Origin: Elysia chlorotica
Taxonomy: Eukaryota > Mollusca > Gastropoda > Plakobranchidae
Length of the DNA stretch: 64,000 nt
Direction of reading: 5' to 3'
Assembly: GCA_003991915.1 (NCBI GenBank)
Contig: RQTK01000441.1
Location: forward strand, 7,532 to 71,531
Under the pieces are notes generated by a model, which made no database searches, had not been told where the DNA came from, and worked only from the letters and a program-made list of their open reading frames with translations. Position 1 is the stretch's first letter; each line of letters opens with the position of its first letter. Of the stretch, positions 1 to 26,832 are shown piece by piece. Position numbers and translations under genes: made by a program.

Positions 1-573
1 TAATAATTTCTACTTTCTTTAAAGTACCTGCCTACTAATTTTTAAGTTAGGTACTTTTGCTCATCATTTGTTGCAAAGTGACCACAGCCCTCTGTGCAAG
101 TTATAGGGCCACGATTAGACTTGTGTGTGTGAAGGCATATTTTCATTTTCCTTGAAAAAGACCCAAGCAGTTGACATCATAATTCCAATCTTTAGTTCTC
201 ATCTCTAGCAGTCCCAAACAATAGAACCTTCTTATCTATATTGCAATTGGCGCATTAGTTGTGGCACTAGTCTTAATGGGTTCAATGAGCCTTTTTCTGG
301 TTTGCATCTTGTCATTGCTCATATAATCCCTAGACATGTGGTTCAGGCCAGACAAGGTTGAGAATATTTTACTGATTTACTATACTTTTGTGTATAACTT
401 AAAGCGTCTAGATAGCAAGTAAGGCCCCTTTTCTTACAGTTTATTCTTAAAAACTATCAATATATAAAGTCAATATTATAGGCTCTTGCCCCAACACAAA
501 TGAAGACTTTCTGATCTCAATAAGCTAACAACATAGATAAAACAATTTTTGAAACTTCCATGAATTAAAAAAA

Positions 574-832
574 AGGTAAGAATATCCTACCATTGTGAAA
601 ATAACAAGATAACAAGGTAAGAATATCTTACCATTGTGAAAAAACAAAATAACAAGGTAAGAACATCCTAACCCTACGAAGAAAAAAAAGACATCAAAGT
701 CAGAATTTCCTACCATTATGAAAAAATAAAACACCAAAGTAAAAATGTCCTATCGCTATGAAAAAAAAGGCAACAAGGTAAGAATGCCCTACACCTATGA
801 AATAACAAGACATCAAGGAAAGAAATTCCTAC

Positions 833-835
<3 letters not shown>
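574..835. repeat. Minisatellite, about 40-bp unit, about 6.5 copies
   Basis: Diverged head-to-tail units read AAGGTAAGAAT-TCCTACCATTGTGAAAA with a short A-rich spacer. On the minus strand each unit contains a donor-like ATGGTAGGA, and the last unit supplies the actual donor of the candidate exon at 833-899. Bases 1-573 hold no gene that I can see. Confidence 0.75.
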
Positions 836-15573
<14,738 letters not shown>

Positions 15574-15624
15574 GTTTAACGACGGTATAAACAATAGTAG
15601 TTCCGGACAAACTGTAAATATCAA

Positions 15625-15637
15625 GTTGCTTGGCGAT
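15625..15637 (-). promoter_or_regulatory. X-box (RFX factor site) of RSPH10B
   Basis: The minus strand reads ATCGCCAAGCAAC, an exact fit to the X-box consensus RYYNYY-N(1-3)-RRNRAC with a one-base spacer. It lies 52 bp upstream of the RSPH10B ATG, the usual place for RFX sites in ciliary genes. This is a consensus match only; binding is inferred. Confidence 0.6.
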
Positions 15638-16117
15638 GGTTTACTGTTATTTTACTCGATGTTATTTATTATTTTACTTGATGATGATTTATTCTAATAT
15701 TAAGTCAAAATCCTTTTTTACTTGATACGATTTGAACAATTAGCACAGGCTAATTTTATTAATTGTTGGTTTGGTTTTTGTTGCGGGGGGGATTATGGTT
15801 ATTGGCAATATGGAACTAGCAGTCAATTTTGTAATCATATTCATTAATATTTCATTTGAGTTCTCAAATGTCCCAAATGTTTTCTAATTGTATCTGATAT
15901 GTATCTTACTTTTACATTATTTAAATACATTGTGTTTTTTTTTAATTAAGTATAATATAATATAGAATCTATATAGATCTATATATAATACATGTGTCAC
16001 CTAAATAATGTCAACTTGGCATGGTGTAAAATCGAAAGTGAAATAGTGCTTTAGCAACTTGTCCGACGATTTGTTTTGGTTGAAGTCCTTTTAGAGTCTA
16101 GATCTAGAATCTAGGTC

Positions 16118-16701
16118 CGTATTCATGAGCGGTCGTAAACTAGGCCTAAAAAACTGACGTAGTTAGTACTAAATTTTTGACGTAGACTAAGCCGGTATTC
16201 ATGGCAAATTTTTGTCGTAGACTAGCTACGTCTAAAAAAAGGAGGGAAAGTCTGAAAATGTAGACGCCATTTTGAAATTTTATAGAGCTGGCAAATAAAA
16301 TTATAAAAATTAAGTACCAAAACTTAAATCTTTAATTATTTTCTTTATCCCTATGAACTACTGGATGAAATCTTTCATTTGACCTACTTTCTTAAAATAG
16401 ATCTAAATTATGAAAAATCTTAAAATGCGTGATTGTCCTATTAGGTGTAACGAAATAGTAAAATTAAACTATAAAACAACTAAAATCATACTAAAACAAC
16501 ACAGAAGTCATTATAATTAATTTTTATAGGCTTTAGATGCACTTGCGACCAAATTTTACCCCTTAGTCCTGCCTCAGCGCAGGTGTAAACTTGCGTCAAA
16601 ATTTAGTACTAGGAAATTCCCATGAATAGGTCGGAGACTAAATTTAAATTTCAGACGTAAGTTTCGTCTGGTTTTTAGGCCTAGGCCTTCACATGAATAC
16701 G
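16118..16701. mobile_element. MITE-like element with CGTATTCATG terminal inverted repeats
   Basis: A 584-bp element with imperfect inverted ends. The left end starts CGTATTCATGAG and reaches CTAGGCCTAAAAAAC. The right end, reverse-complemented, starts CGTATTCATGTG and reaches CTAGGCCTAAAAACC. A second inner pair repeats the TATTCATGG motif near 16192 and 16622. No coding capacity is seen. The target-site duplication could not be settled. The element ends 64 bp before the ITGB1BP1 start codon. Confidence 0.7.
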
Positions 16702-16765
16702 TTGATGAGCTGCATTTCAACTTCGCCGAAAATCATATTTAAAAAACGGTCCTTTATCACAAATC

Positions 16766-19700
16766 ATGAGCAAAAAACAATCAAAAATGAAATTGCTTCA
16801 AAATGGAAGCCGTGAGTCCATCAATAGTCACTTGGTAAGCTCTAAATAATGAACCACGCCCACTTAGTTATAGATCGACTAAATCTAGATCTACTTCATC
16901 CATTTAGATCTAGATCTTAGTTCAACTTCATCTATTTAGATCTAGATGAATTTGAGGATTCCAGATGGATTTAGATCTGTTATAATCTGGAGTGAATCGA
17001 TATCTGTTTGAATTTATTGTTCACATATAATCTATTACAGAACCTTTCTATCAACTTTCATGCAATAAACCACTGTTGTTGATCAGTTGGATGATTGAAT
17101 ATATGGGACCTGCTGAGTGTGCTGGAATACATTTCCAGCACACTTCACTGGACAAGCTGAGTAGGCTCATTTTCACTATACGACCTTTTGCAATGTGTAC
17201 CAAGTCGATCTCATTTTAACCATGAAATGACTCCTACATCTTGTTCATGTGACTGTTGTTACAAAATACACCATGATGGAATTTTTATTCTGCTTAACTT
17301 CACCCGTCTGAAACAGATACTCCGTATGGACACCCTTTTCACAATAAAATTCTATGTAAATATAATGGAACTCTCAAATACCACTTGGTTGCTCTGAGTC
17401 ACAGGTCAGAAGAAAGAGAGACAGTTTTCATATATGATAATTATAGAATGTCAATTTCATGATTGTAAAAGTCTGTTTTCTTGTGAGGCTGATAAGCATC
17501 ACTTACAGGAGACCAAAACTGGGGCAGAGCAGATCATTATTTCATTTCAGGACTTTTTCCTTGGAAATGTCTCAAGGTTCTGTATTTTTTTTTTTTTCAT
17601 CATTTTGTGGTCTTTAAGTTTATATTTTCGTTACTTCTTCATTCCCTTGCTTTTGTTTTAATTTTTTTTTATGACAGATTCTCTTTCACTTCCCGCTACA
17701 GTACATTCTCACTTGATCTCAGGTACCTTTCCGTTACCATTGTCTGAGCTTTCCAGGACTTGGTCATTACATTCTGTACTATTACCCTCATGTTTCTTCT
17801 GTGTGTCCCTGTCCCTTTTACATGTTCTTTTCCTAGGTATGCATTCTATGCAAATCATGAAACGGTATGTCTTCATTAAATGTTCATAGAAGAAGAGAAT
17901 TTCACTCTCAGAACAAGCACCAAACACTTTCTCTTTACAGTGCTTCACTTCACAGGAGCAAGTGGTACATTGTATGTACTCAATATCTGTATCAGAACCA
18001 TACTCAAAGTTGGATCCACTGTTCTCGCAATCTGCCATATAATCTCTGCAAGGTTTCCTCATGCTCATTGTTTGCACTAGCAATAATCAGATTTATAATG
18101 TCTTTCTTCTAGAGGTCTTTAAATTTTCATTGTCAGTACAATTTCTTTTTAAAGACAAATTTGTTGTTTTCAATTTATTTAGAACTTTATGGAGATGTTT
18201 TTTAAAGTATGGTACACACACTAGTTTACTCATGAGAGGTAGGGTCAAGAAACCAAGAGTAATCAAAATCTAGATACCACCCAAATTTTTATTTTCAGAT
18301 TTCTAAAATTGGTCAAAAAAGGTAAAAATCAATATTAATTTCATTTAAGATAGACTTTGTGTCCTTTCTTATGCTTAATAAACAAATCAGAAAAACCAAC
18401 TCCATTAACAAATGTAACCTCAGATACATTACTGCATGATGATAAAAAGATAGGCAACGATCAATAACATGATAATGAATAATCATATTGCTACACTTAT
18501 TTGAGAGGTAATAGAATTATTGTAAAATGTGTTATCACATGACATAAAATGTCGATTTTGCTCTGAAACCTAGAAACACTAGTTTGTCATTTCAACACCA
18601 AGTTTAACTACCCTGTATTTGGTGCATATTATTATAGCATATATAGCTTCTTTTATCTGGATGTTTTGATTGTGCACTTTTATTGATAACTAATTATTCT
18701 TGTTGTTATTAACTTAGTCCATAGAGAACTGTATAGTAAAGCAAAAAATTGAGATTTACGCCACTTCTGTTGTTTTGTTGTTGTTTTGTTCATCTAGTTG
18801 GTTTTTTTTTTGTTGTGTTTTTTTCACAGACTGGCTCTAGTAATGAAAGTCTTTCGCTGAAGGATGACAAAGACAAAGTTGATAAAATTCTCTTACAAAG
18901 AGTTCATTTTCAGGTTGGTATTTATTACCTACTAAATCAATAATTTTTTCTAATCCCACTCACATTATAAGGTTATATCACTGATTTACCTCTCAAATGG
19001 GATAAGTAGGAGGGTAACCTGTGGGTGTTTTGTCCTGTGTATAAAGATGGTTGGACCATTGATCGAGAGGAAGATGGGGATTAAAGCCATGCTTTGACTG
19101 ATTCACCTGGGAGTGTTTAACGTTCCCCCATGGAGGCACAAAGACAGACAGACACACATACACACACTGATGTGAAACAGGCGCTGGCATATTGAATTCC
19201 ATTCTGTTCTGTCCGTGTGACTGTGGACTTGTAAGTGCAATTGGCTCACTTTTACACTGTTCTGAGTTTATTTGGATAGTAGACCAACAAGTACTGTAAC
19301 TGTCGGTGCTTTGCTTGATAGTGTTTTATCATTGCCGCCTCTATCGTGGCCTGCGTTTGCAAGCAGACGGTGTGATACTTGGCAGGTGTCCGAAAATATG
19401 GTCTGATATTTTTCTTAAAGTTCTTGTGATCTAGATTTAATTAATTATAATTAGCATTGCCTTAGTAGGGTTGTGAAGATAGCTCAGTCTCAAGTTCACG
19501 GGACTGAGGAGCAGGAAGTCCAAGGAAACCCATGGAACATAACCTTAATTTGAAGATTGCATTTTTAGCAATAAGGTGCCATAATCTCTACCGTTAGTGC
19601 TCTGGATTGAAGAGTAGGAGATCAACGGTTCGATCTTCAGCCGATATTTCCACTTATGTATTGTACAACTTTTGCTTGGGGCCACATGAGTGCTTAACGC

Positions 19701-20830
19701 ATAACCATCTCAAGAGATACACAGGAGGAAGTTGTTCCATGTAAAAAAAAAGGATTCAAACTGAAACATATCACACCCACAGCAATTTAGAATTTTAAAA
19801 GTTTAATTGCGATCACGTGCAGGAAAGAAAGTAATAACTGGCTCCTCCTTTATTCCCCCCACACGATTATTAATAAACGATTATTAAAAAGAAGAAAAAG
19901 ATAAGATATTGAAATAGTTTTATGAACTTATAACTAGAAATAATAATTTTGGAAAAAGTAATATCAGCGATATCAGTTAACCAAGTGAACAGTACTGCCA
20001 CACCCCATTTTTTCACACCCAATCACCCGTACCAGACCCAGACTGGCCACCCAGCCCTTCGTGCGGCCTTCAAAGTGTTGCGGGCGTTAAGTTATATTTC
20101 CCTTTTTTTTATTATAGTTGCAAGAATTGTTAAAGTAAACCTTGACATAATTGGGTAATCTGTATTTTGTTGAATGATTTTATATTGAGCCTTCTTTTGT
20201 GTATGTTCTTCAATTTCCAAACAGTGTTTATCTTACCGTGGGTGTTGATGTTGGGTTGTGTTGGGGAGGTTGTTGTTTATTAAATATTTTCCTATGAATT
20301 TATGCCAAGTTTTAAAAAACAAGGGGCAAACAATTATCACATTAGATTTGCTTTTATGATTCCTAAGCTGTTGGTAGCTAAGTATGATAACATAATATTA
20401 GAGTATGATGTCAATATTATCCAATTCATATCACATTTTTCCTCTAGGTCTATTACTTGGGTGTTGTGCAAAAGATCAACATGACAAACTCCAAAAACCG
20501 AGATACTGAACCACAGTTAGTCGACATTGTTGAGGAAAGTCAAGTGAGTTCCATATCTGTAAACGATTTGGATATTGCGCTAGTGGGGTGGTATATCTCT
20601 GCAATACATCACTTTTACATTAGTACATGAATGTGTCTGTAGGGCTTTGTTGAAGTTGAAATTGACATTCACTGCTTTACTTTAATAAACTAAAGAAAAT
20701 CAAATCTGTAGTAACATTTTTACTACTTGCACATGAATAAATAATTTTATTTTTTATCTAAAAACTACAAATTATAAGATATGCCATTCTGCTAGCTCAG
20801 TGAACATTTATTGACCAGCTACTGCTACTG

Positions 20831-20893
<63 letters not shown>

Positions 20894-20894
20894 T

Positions 20895-20928
<34 letters not shown>

Positions 20929-20930
20929 CA

Positions 20931-20990
<60 letters not shown>

Positions 20991-21067
20991 TCTGCGTCTT
21001 GCAGATCTAGGGTGTGCGTTTTCTCTCAGACACGGTTATAATAATAATAGTAATTTATAATAATATA

Positions 21068-21119
<52 letters not shown>

Positions 21120-24100
21120 TTAATAATAATAATGATAATACTAATATCAATAATAATAATATCAATAATAAGAATATAATTAATTGAAATAATAATAATG
21201 ATCATGATATTAATGATAGGGGTAATAGCATGACCTGCAGATATATAATACACTCACACACACCCTATTCTTCAAATAGACTTGCTCTGTCTAATAACAT
21301 TCACCCAAGTCAGGAAGCCACAGCCTAGATCAAGGGAAGCAATTATTTGGTCTAGCAAATACTACAATATTCAAAAGGAAGAGTAACCAGGAGTAACCAA
21401 GACAAATAAGACAGCTCTTCCACCCACCTAACCCGCTCCTTTTTCCTTCTTCTCAAAACCCTTTCTCTCTTTTCCTCCACTTCTTCCCTCTATCTTTCTC
21501 ACTTTCCTTTTCTTCCTCCATCCCCCTCACCCAAAAAAAAATAAAAATAAATAAATAACACAGGTCCAACCTTACCTTACTATCACCCCTAGAGTAGCAG
21601 GGTAGACTTGTCTCATCTGCCTCTCCCTTCCCCCCTTCTCAATTTTACGACTGACAGAAAAAGGAACCCTTGCAATAAATGACCAATCCCCCAAATGTTA
21701 AAATGGACAAGGATAAGATTCATCACATGTTGTCTTGACCCTTACATTTGTCTTTTATCAATGTCGTCATATGATTCCCTAGGGGAATACTATTGACAAA
21801 TATGACTCAAGTCCCCTCATTCTGCGATTTATACTAATTTTTGAAGATTTTTTATCCATCTAACAATTTCAGCACCAAACATTGAAATTGAGATACATGT
21901 CTTCATCTCACATCTCTATCTTGACCCTTTATTTTCCTCCCTCTTGTACTTTTTATCTATGGTTGTATCTGTAGTCTAAAGTCACACTTACTGTCAGTGA
22001 TATCTATTTCCTTATAAAGAAAAATTAAAAAAAACTTGGGCATACTGTACCTGACTTAAGTTTTAACATGTGAAAAGAAAAATACATTTTGTTTAGGGTG
22101 CAGAACCTTAAAATGCTTCATGGCAATGTTTAACCAAAAGAACAGTATGCTATCTGATAACTACATTATTCTGGCTTATGAACTCTTACAGATAGAAGGG
22201 AAGCTTCAAGTGGCAGCCAATGAAGAAAACAGAGTTTTGATGTTTGTTTCTCGTCATGGTATCAAAGTTATGGATACTAGTGGACAGGTGAGAATGATAG
22301 TAATTTTGTGCTCTCTTTGCTGACACACACACAATGTGTAAACTAAAATAATGCATGATCATATATCTCTTAAAATTTAAAAATCAGGGACAAGCCCATA
22401 TAAATCAATGATCTTCCTTCAGAAGACATGGATTGTTCAATTATTATTCCATCCCAGTCCACCTTAGGATGAAATGTGGAAGTCTGTTTGCATCTCATGA
22501 GCTATTTCACAGTACCCTGTATAATCTGAATATATTTGCCCTATCTTATAGCAATGCAGTGTTTGCTTTCTTGTATTCTCAAAAAAATAATAAATAATAT
22601 CCATCGTGACCATAAAAAGGAAGAGCGATGAATGAAATTATAAAGATGTTTAAGGCTATTAAGGTTTAAGATTGTAGCTACAGAAGTTTTGTTTTTAACA
22701 TTTATAAAAAAAGAATGTTAAATCTGGTTTCAGCTTAGAAATATTGTTTGTAAATTAATCTGTGCAGTAAATTAAAGATGTGCATCTTCACGATACTCTG
22801 TTCGAGGCTTTATAAAACCATTTATTTTTTGTTTGAACTTTGCTAAGATTGACCCAAAGTTTACTTTTTTTTTCTGCTGTTAGCCAAATCTTCATTTTTA
22901 TTAAGAGGTGGCTTAAAGAGATTTTTAATGAATTTGATGTTTTCTCACAACAGGAAGTCTTACATCGCCATCCACTTCACACGATAGCCCAGCTAATCCA
23001 GTACACAGATGGATCTGGACACCAGAACATTGCTGTCAAAGTAGGGCAGGTTGGCAAACACCTCTACCAGTGCTATGTCTTTCAGTGTCATACCAAGGTT
23101 AGTTCTACTCTCTATAACTTCCATGTGGCTCAAGTGCCAGTGCTATGTCTTTCAGTGTCATAATTATCAAGGTGAACTCTACTTTCTTTAACTTTCATGT
23201 GGTTCAAGTGCCAGTGCTATGTCTTTTAGTGTCATATCAAGGTGAACTCTACTTTCTTTAACTTTCATGTGGCTCAAGTGCCAGTGCTATGTCTTTCAGT
23301 GTCATACCAAGGTTAGTTCTACTCTCTTAACTTTCATGTGGCTCAAGTACCAGTGCTATGTCTTTTAGTGTCATATCAAGGTTAGTTCTATTTTCTTTAA
23401 CTTTATTGTGGCTCAAGTGCCAGTGCTATGTCTTTCAGTGTCATACCAAGGTTAGTTCTACTTCCTTTAACTTTCTTGTGGCTCAAGTGCCAGTGCTATG
23501 TCTTTCATACGGCGTCGCATCAGGGATACTTTAGTTAGCCCAGGTCCGTGCTGACTGACCCAGATCAATAGAGGTCAACTTTTGGTCAACGCAGGTAGCC
23601 TGTGTGGGTGTGAGCGAACGTGCAGCACTGCCGATATATAGGGTTTTATTTTCATCTCTCAAGAATTAAATTAGAAGATAATTGTAACAAATCGCCAGAA
23701 AAGTTTTTTTACTTTTAAGTCAATTAAAACAATCCTTGAAAATATTATGGTTGCAATCTGCAAATTAAATACAGTAACTTTACTTTTTAATAAAGCTCAC
23801 ACAAATTATGATAAAGCACAGACTTTTCGGCGTCTTATAGATCACAATCTGGCGATCAAAATGAGTGTAAGAATGTTTATTCTGCGCTGTGTTCAGTGTG
23901 ATATCAAGGTTAACTCTACTCTCTTTGACTTTAATGTACCTCAAGTATCAGTGCTATGTCTTTCAGTGTTCTTCCAAGGTTAATTTTACTCTTTTCAACT
24001 TTAATGTTGCTCAAAATGATTTCCAAAACTAATATAATTATTGTCTGTATAGATATGACTTTTTCTGATGTTCACAAAGATTTGTGGCGCTGATGAATAA

Positions 24101-24552
24101 TTATTATGTATCTCTTGAAACCTAGTTAGATTGCATGTTCTGTCTTATTTTATTTTTTATTTCGTTTTATAGAGCTCATAGCATCTTTCATGTGTCTCCC
24201 ACATTTTTTATACCAGTAATGCCAAAACCATTCAATATATGATTCTCATCGGCCTCATGTAATTTTGTATTTTTACTTTCCAAAATAAAAGTTCTGTAAT
24301 TTTAAACATATTTGCACATCAGTCAGATAAAATTTCCAAGCATGGTTTGTTTATGTATTTTTTTTAATAGATATGTTTTAAGTTAAAATTTTATATTCTG
24401 AAAAAATTCCATTTGAGTAAACTTTTTTTTTCTGTCATTATTACTATGGTCAATCTCTTTATCTTTCTACCCCTCTTTTTTTAAAGGATCAAGCAAGAAA
24501 TATTTGTGACTGTGTTCGAAGAATATTTGATGCAATTACAACCAAGTCCTGA
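16766..24552 (+). CDS. ITGB1BP1: ITGB1BP1 / ICAP-1, integrin beta-1 binding protein 1
   Basis: Cytoplasmic and nuclear PTB-domain adaptor that in vertebrates binds the beta-1 integrin tail and KRIT1 and restrains integrin activation. Six exons: 16766-16834, 18830-18913, 20448-20543, 22192-22287, 22954-23097, 24487-24552. All are phase 0 with GT-AG sites, giving 184 residues against 200 in human. A basic start (MSKKQSKMKLLQNGSR) and a Ser-rich linker precede the PTB fold (YYLGVVQKI, VSRHGIKVMDTSGQ). EVLHRHPLHTIAQLIQYTDG parallels human [20 protein letters not shown], and the ending DQARNICDCVRRIFDAI parallels EQAQAICKVLSTAFDSV. The N-terminal exon is short and less conserved, so an extra Ser-rich exon could be missing. 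Confidence 0.9.
16860..16995. repeat. AGATCTAG palindrome cluster in ITGB1BP1 intron 1
   Basis: Repeated TTTAGATCTAGAT and near variants, about six in 130 bp, separated by CTTCATC. Similar clusters occur at 15,965-16,115 and 49,020-49,210. Confidence 0.6.
17430..18280 (-). other. Unassigned open stretch in ITGB1BP1 intron 1
   Basis: Positions 17709-18083 on the minus strand hold a 124-codon open frame from an ATG. Its middle is Cys-rich (YIQCTTCSCEVKHCKEKVFG) and its tail is charged. No family, splice context or conserved neighbour is recognised, and the flanks have stops in all frames. It may be a decayed gene fragment or chance. The rest of 16835-18829 shows no exon. Confidence 0.2.
19590..19720 (+). 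mobile_element. tRNA-related SINE fragment
   Basis: TAGTGCTCTGGATTGAAGAG followed by a B-box-like ACGGTTCGATCTTC at tRNA spacing, with an unrelated tail. It lies in ITGB1BP1 intron 2 next to another weak tRNA-like stretch at about 19475-19540. Confidence 0.45.
20812..21170. repeat. ACT and AAT microsatellite pair
   Basis: About 175 bp of ACT repeats (20812-20989), then about 50 bp of unique sequence (TCTGCGTCTTGCAGATCTAG region), then about 120 bp of interrupted AAT repeats. It lies in ITGB1BP1 intron 3. The unique stretch recurs next to the ACT array at 46.8 kb. The remaining intron to 22191 shows no exon. Confidence 0.9.
23062..24015 (+). repeat. Minisatellite derived from the end of ITGB1BP1 exon 5
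   Basis: About 70-bp units carry CAGTGCTATGTCTTTCAGTG, then TCATACCAAGGTTAGT, then a CT-rich stretch and ATGTGGCTCAAGTGC. The first unit is the exon end itself (YQCYVFQCHTK and the donor AAG|GTTAGT). About six further copies run to 23505, then about 390 bp of other sequence, then about two more diverged copies at 23890-24015. Confidence 0.88.
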
Positions 24553-26135
24553 TAAGAAGCAAACGTGGTGGCAATTAGTTTTTTTCTTTTCATGGTATTG
24601 TACAAAAGGAGGAGTAACATATCTAACCTGATTGTAAATTATTGTACATAGATAATAGTTTGAAAATTATTATTTTGTTAAATGTAGTGTTTGTAAATGT
24701 AAAAAAATAAGCTTTTTGTAATTTTTTTCTGAACTTCAATGTTTGGAGCAAGGTTACTTTTTGGTTCAGATGAAATGTCTGTAAACATTGATTAATCAGG
24801 GGACTTCTTTTTAAGTAAGAACATATTTTAAGTATTTATTTTTCAACTCTAAGCAGGGGACCTTGCCTTTAAAGATTGTTGAGATTGTTGTTTGTACCCC
24901 AATATTTGTTGCGTATCAACATTTTATAGCCTGACAGGCTTAGACATAGGGTCTGGTATCCCTGATTGGTCTCTTATAAGGTGGCATGTAGAATTGTAAG
25001 GCGTTAGTATTTAAACCTGTCCAGTCTAGTTGCTGACAATATATGTGAAGAAACCAACAGACTAAAAAAATCACCATTAAATGTTGAGTGCTTGCATATA
25101 TCCTTTATTATAGCAGTTTGCGAATTTCTTACTAAATATTGACTGTGTATGCGACACCCAAGAATGAAGACACATTATATCATTGAAATATGTTCTGTCT
25201 GGTCAGACTTGCCAATGATTTTGCCTCACCACCTTATCGGTAGAGTCACTATATAACAGTACCACAAATTTTGACTTGGTCCAAACTCTGAACATGTGCT
25301 GTGCTTTTATGAAATAAGCTTTCAAAAAAAAGTGTAAATATTAGTTATAACTGCCAAACATTCTTCACTAGTTCAGATTTCAGCGCTCATTTAATTTTAT
25401 AGATAAAAAAAAACTAGAGAAGACCTTTACTATCGTGGCATCTTTTTCCTGCATAAAAATGATGGTTTTGGTCTTTAAACACTAGTTGTTGTTGGATTTT
25501 TTTTCACCTTCGGCAAGATGTTTGATTATGGTAAATCTGTAGTGACTTGTATTTTAATGAAAAAGAATATATCCCAAAATAAAGTAATGATTATTTTTTC
25601 TGTCTGTAGTAAAATTTTAGAGTACTTGAAGAGTGAATTGAAGTCTCGCTTGAGTGATTTCACTTTGCATTATTGAGTCAATATATGTGCAAATTTACTC
25701 CTGTGAAATATAGCTGCATGGTACATGGGAAACTAAAAATAAGCTTCAAAGAGGGAAATTGAATTATGCATTGGAAACAATATGCATGTATGCATTATGT
25801 GGATTTATATATTGATATCTTATGTTGTGCTGTTATATATCTTTGGTGTTTGATGAGAACACTTACATTAATTTCTCTTTTCATTAATGAATAAGCTGCC
25901 ATTTGCTGTTTTACAGATACAACATGTATTTCTCTGCATGGTTTTTTTAATCTCATCTTCAATGACAAAAGTATTTAAAAGCTATTGTTACAGGCTTAGA
26001 CTGGCTAGTTTTATAATCAATAAGTGAAACGTTTGACTGATCATGCTTAGGTCCTGAATTTTAATCTGACAATGAAATATTTTCATTTCATTAAATACTA
26101 TGGAAATAAATAAAGTTATTGTTCATGTATACTGA
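24553..26135 (+). other. ITGB1BP1: ITGB1BP1 3'UTR
   Basis: AT-rich DNA with no further exon after the stop. Candidate poly(A) signals AATAAA lie at 25578-25583 and as an overlapping pair at 26105-26114. The last 400 bp form the outer part of the left arm of the palindrome, so a long transcript would include half of an inverted repeat. Confidence 0.6.
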
Positions 26136-26137
26136 TA

Positions 26138-26730
26138 AGCCCGTGTTTCCACTGAAACAGAAACGAACCGACCCAAACCGACCCGACCCTACAAAAAACG
26201 GCAATGAAAATAGCCCAGCCACAAATAACTAAGAAATCATAGAGAAGTCCGCCAAGGTGTTTCCACCAAAACGACCCGCCTCCGGCCGACTTTTACGAGT
26301 CGGTTGGAATACGGTTTGCACCATTTTTGACGGGTCGTTTGGGTGACTCATCAGCCACAAGCCTGCCACGGGTTAAAAAAATTATTTTATTTTAAGGAAT
26401 TTTTCAAAACCGATTTCATATTCGTGATCAGCGCCCTCAAATTAGCAAAGTCTACGCGTAAACAATAGGTTTTGATGAAAAATAAAGATTTTAGAATTTG
26501 TTTAAAATTAAGTTTATTTTTCTTACTACCGGTCCCTTTTCACTTTTGCCACCACGTGGGAAAACCCAACGTGCCATTCCCCTTTGGTGTGCAACCTGAG
26601 GGGTCGAGTCAATGAAGATGACGGGTCGTTTCTGGTTGGTAGGTGGAAACACAAAACGGAAACGAACCGACAAAAAACGGTCCGGGTCGGTTTGGGTCGA
26701 GTCGTTTCTGTTTTGGTAGAAACGCGCCCT
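26138..26730 (+). mobile_element. Foldback/MITE-like DNA element, copy 1
   Basis: Ends are inverted repeats: AGCCCGTGTTTCCACTGAAA on the left against AGGGCGCGTTTCTACCAAAA on the right (reverse-complemented). Both are followed by CAGAAACGA and CCGACCCAAACCGACCCG-type sequence. CGACCC/GGGTCG motifs are repeated beneath the ends. No transposase is seen, so it is non-autonomous; superfamily not assigned. Confidence 0.75.
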
Positions 26731-26832
26731 CAAGGCGAGTTGTACTCCCGACCTTAGAACAACCCCCAGGGGAGGGGGGGGGCGTTCCCTCCCCTGGGGG
26801 TTGTTCTAAGGTCGGGAGTACAACTCGCCTTG

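Larger units (their letters stand above)
15574..16765. promoter_or_regulatory. Head-to-head intergenic promoter region, RSPH10B / ITGB1BP1
   Basis: 1,192 bp separate the divergent start codons of RSPH10B (minus) and ITGB1BP1 (plus). The interval must contain both 5'UTRs and promoters unless further upstream exons exist. It includes the X-box at 15625-15637, AGATCTAG palindromes at about 15,965-16,115 and the MITE-like element at 16118-16701. No TATA box can be assigned with confidence. Confidence 0.6.
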
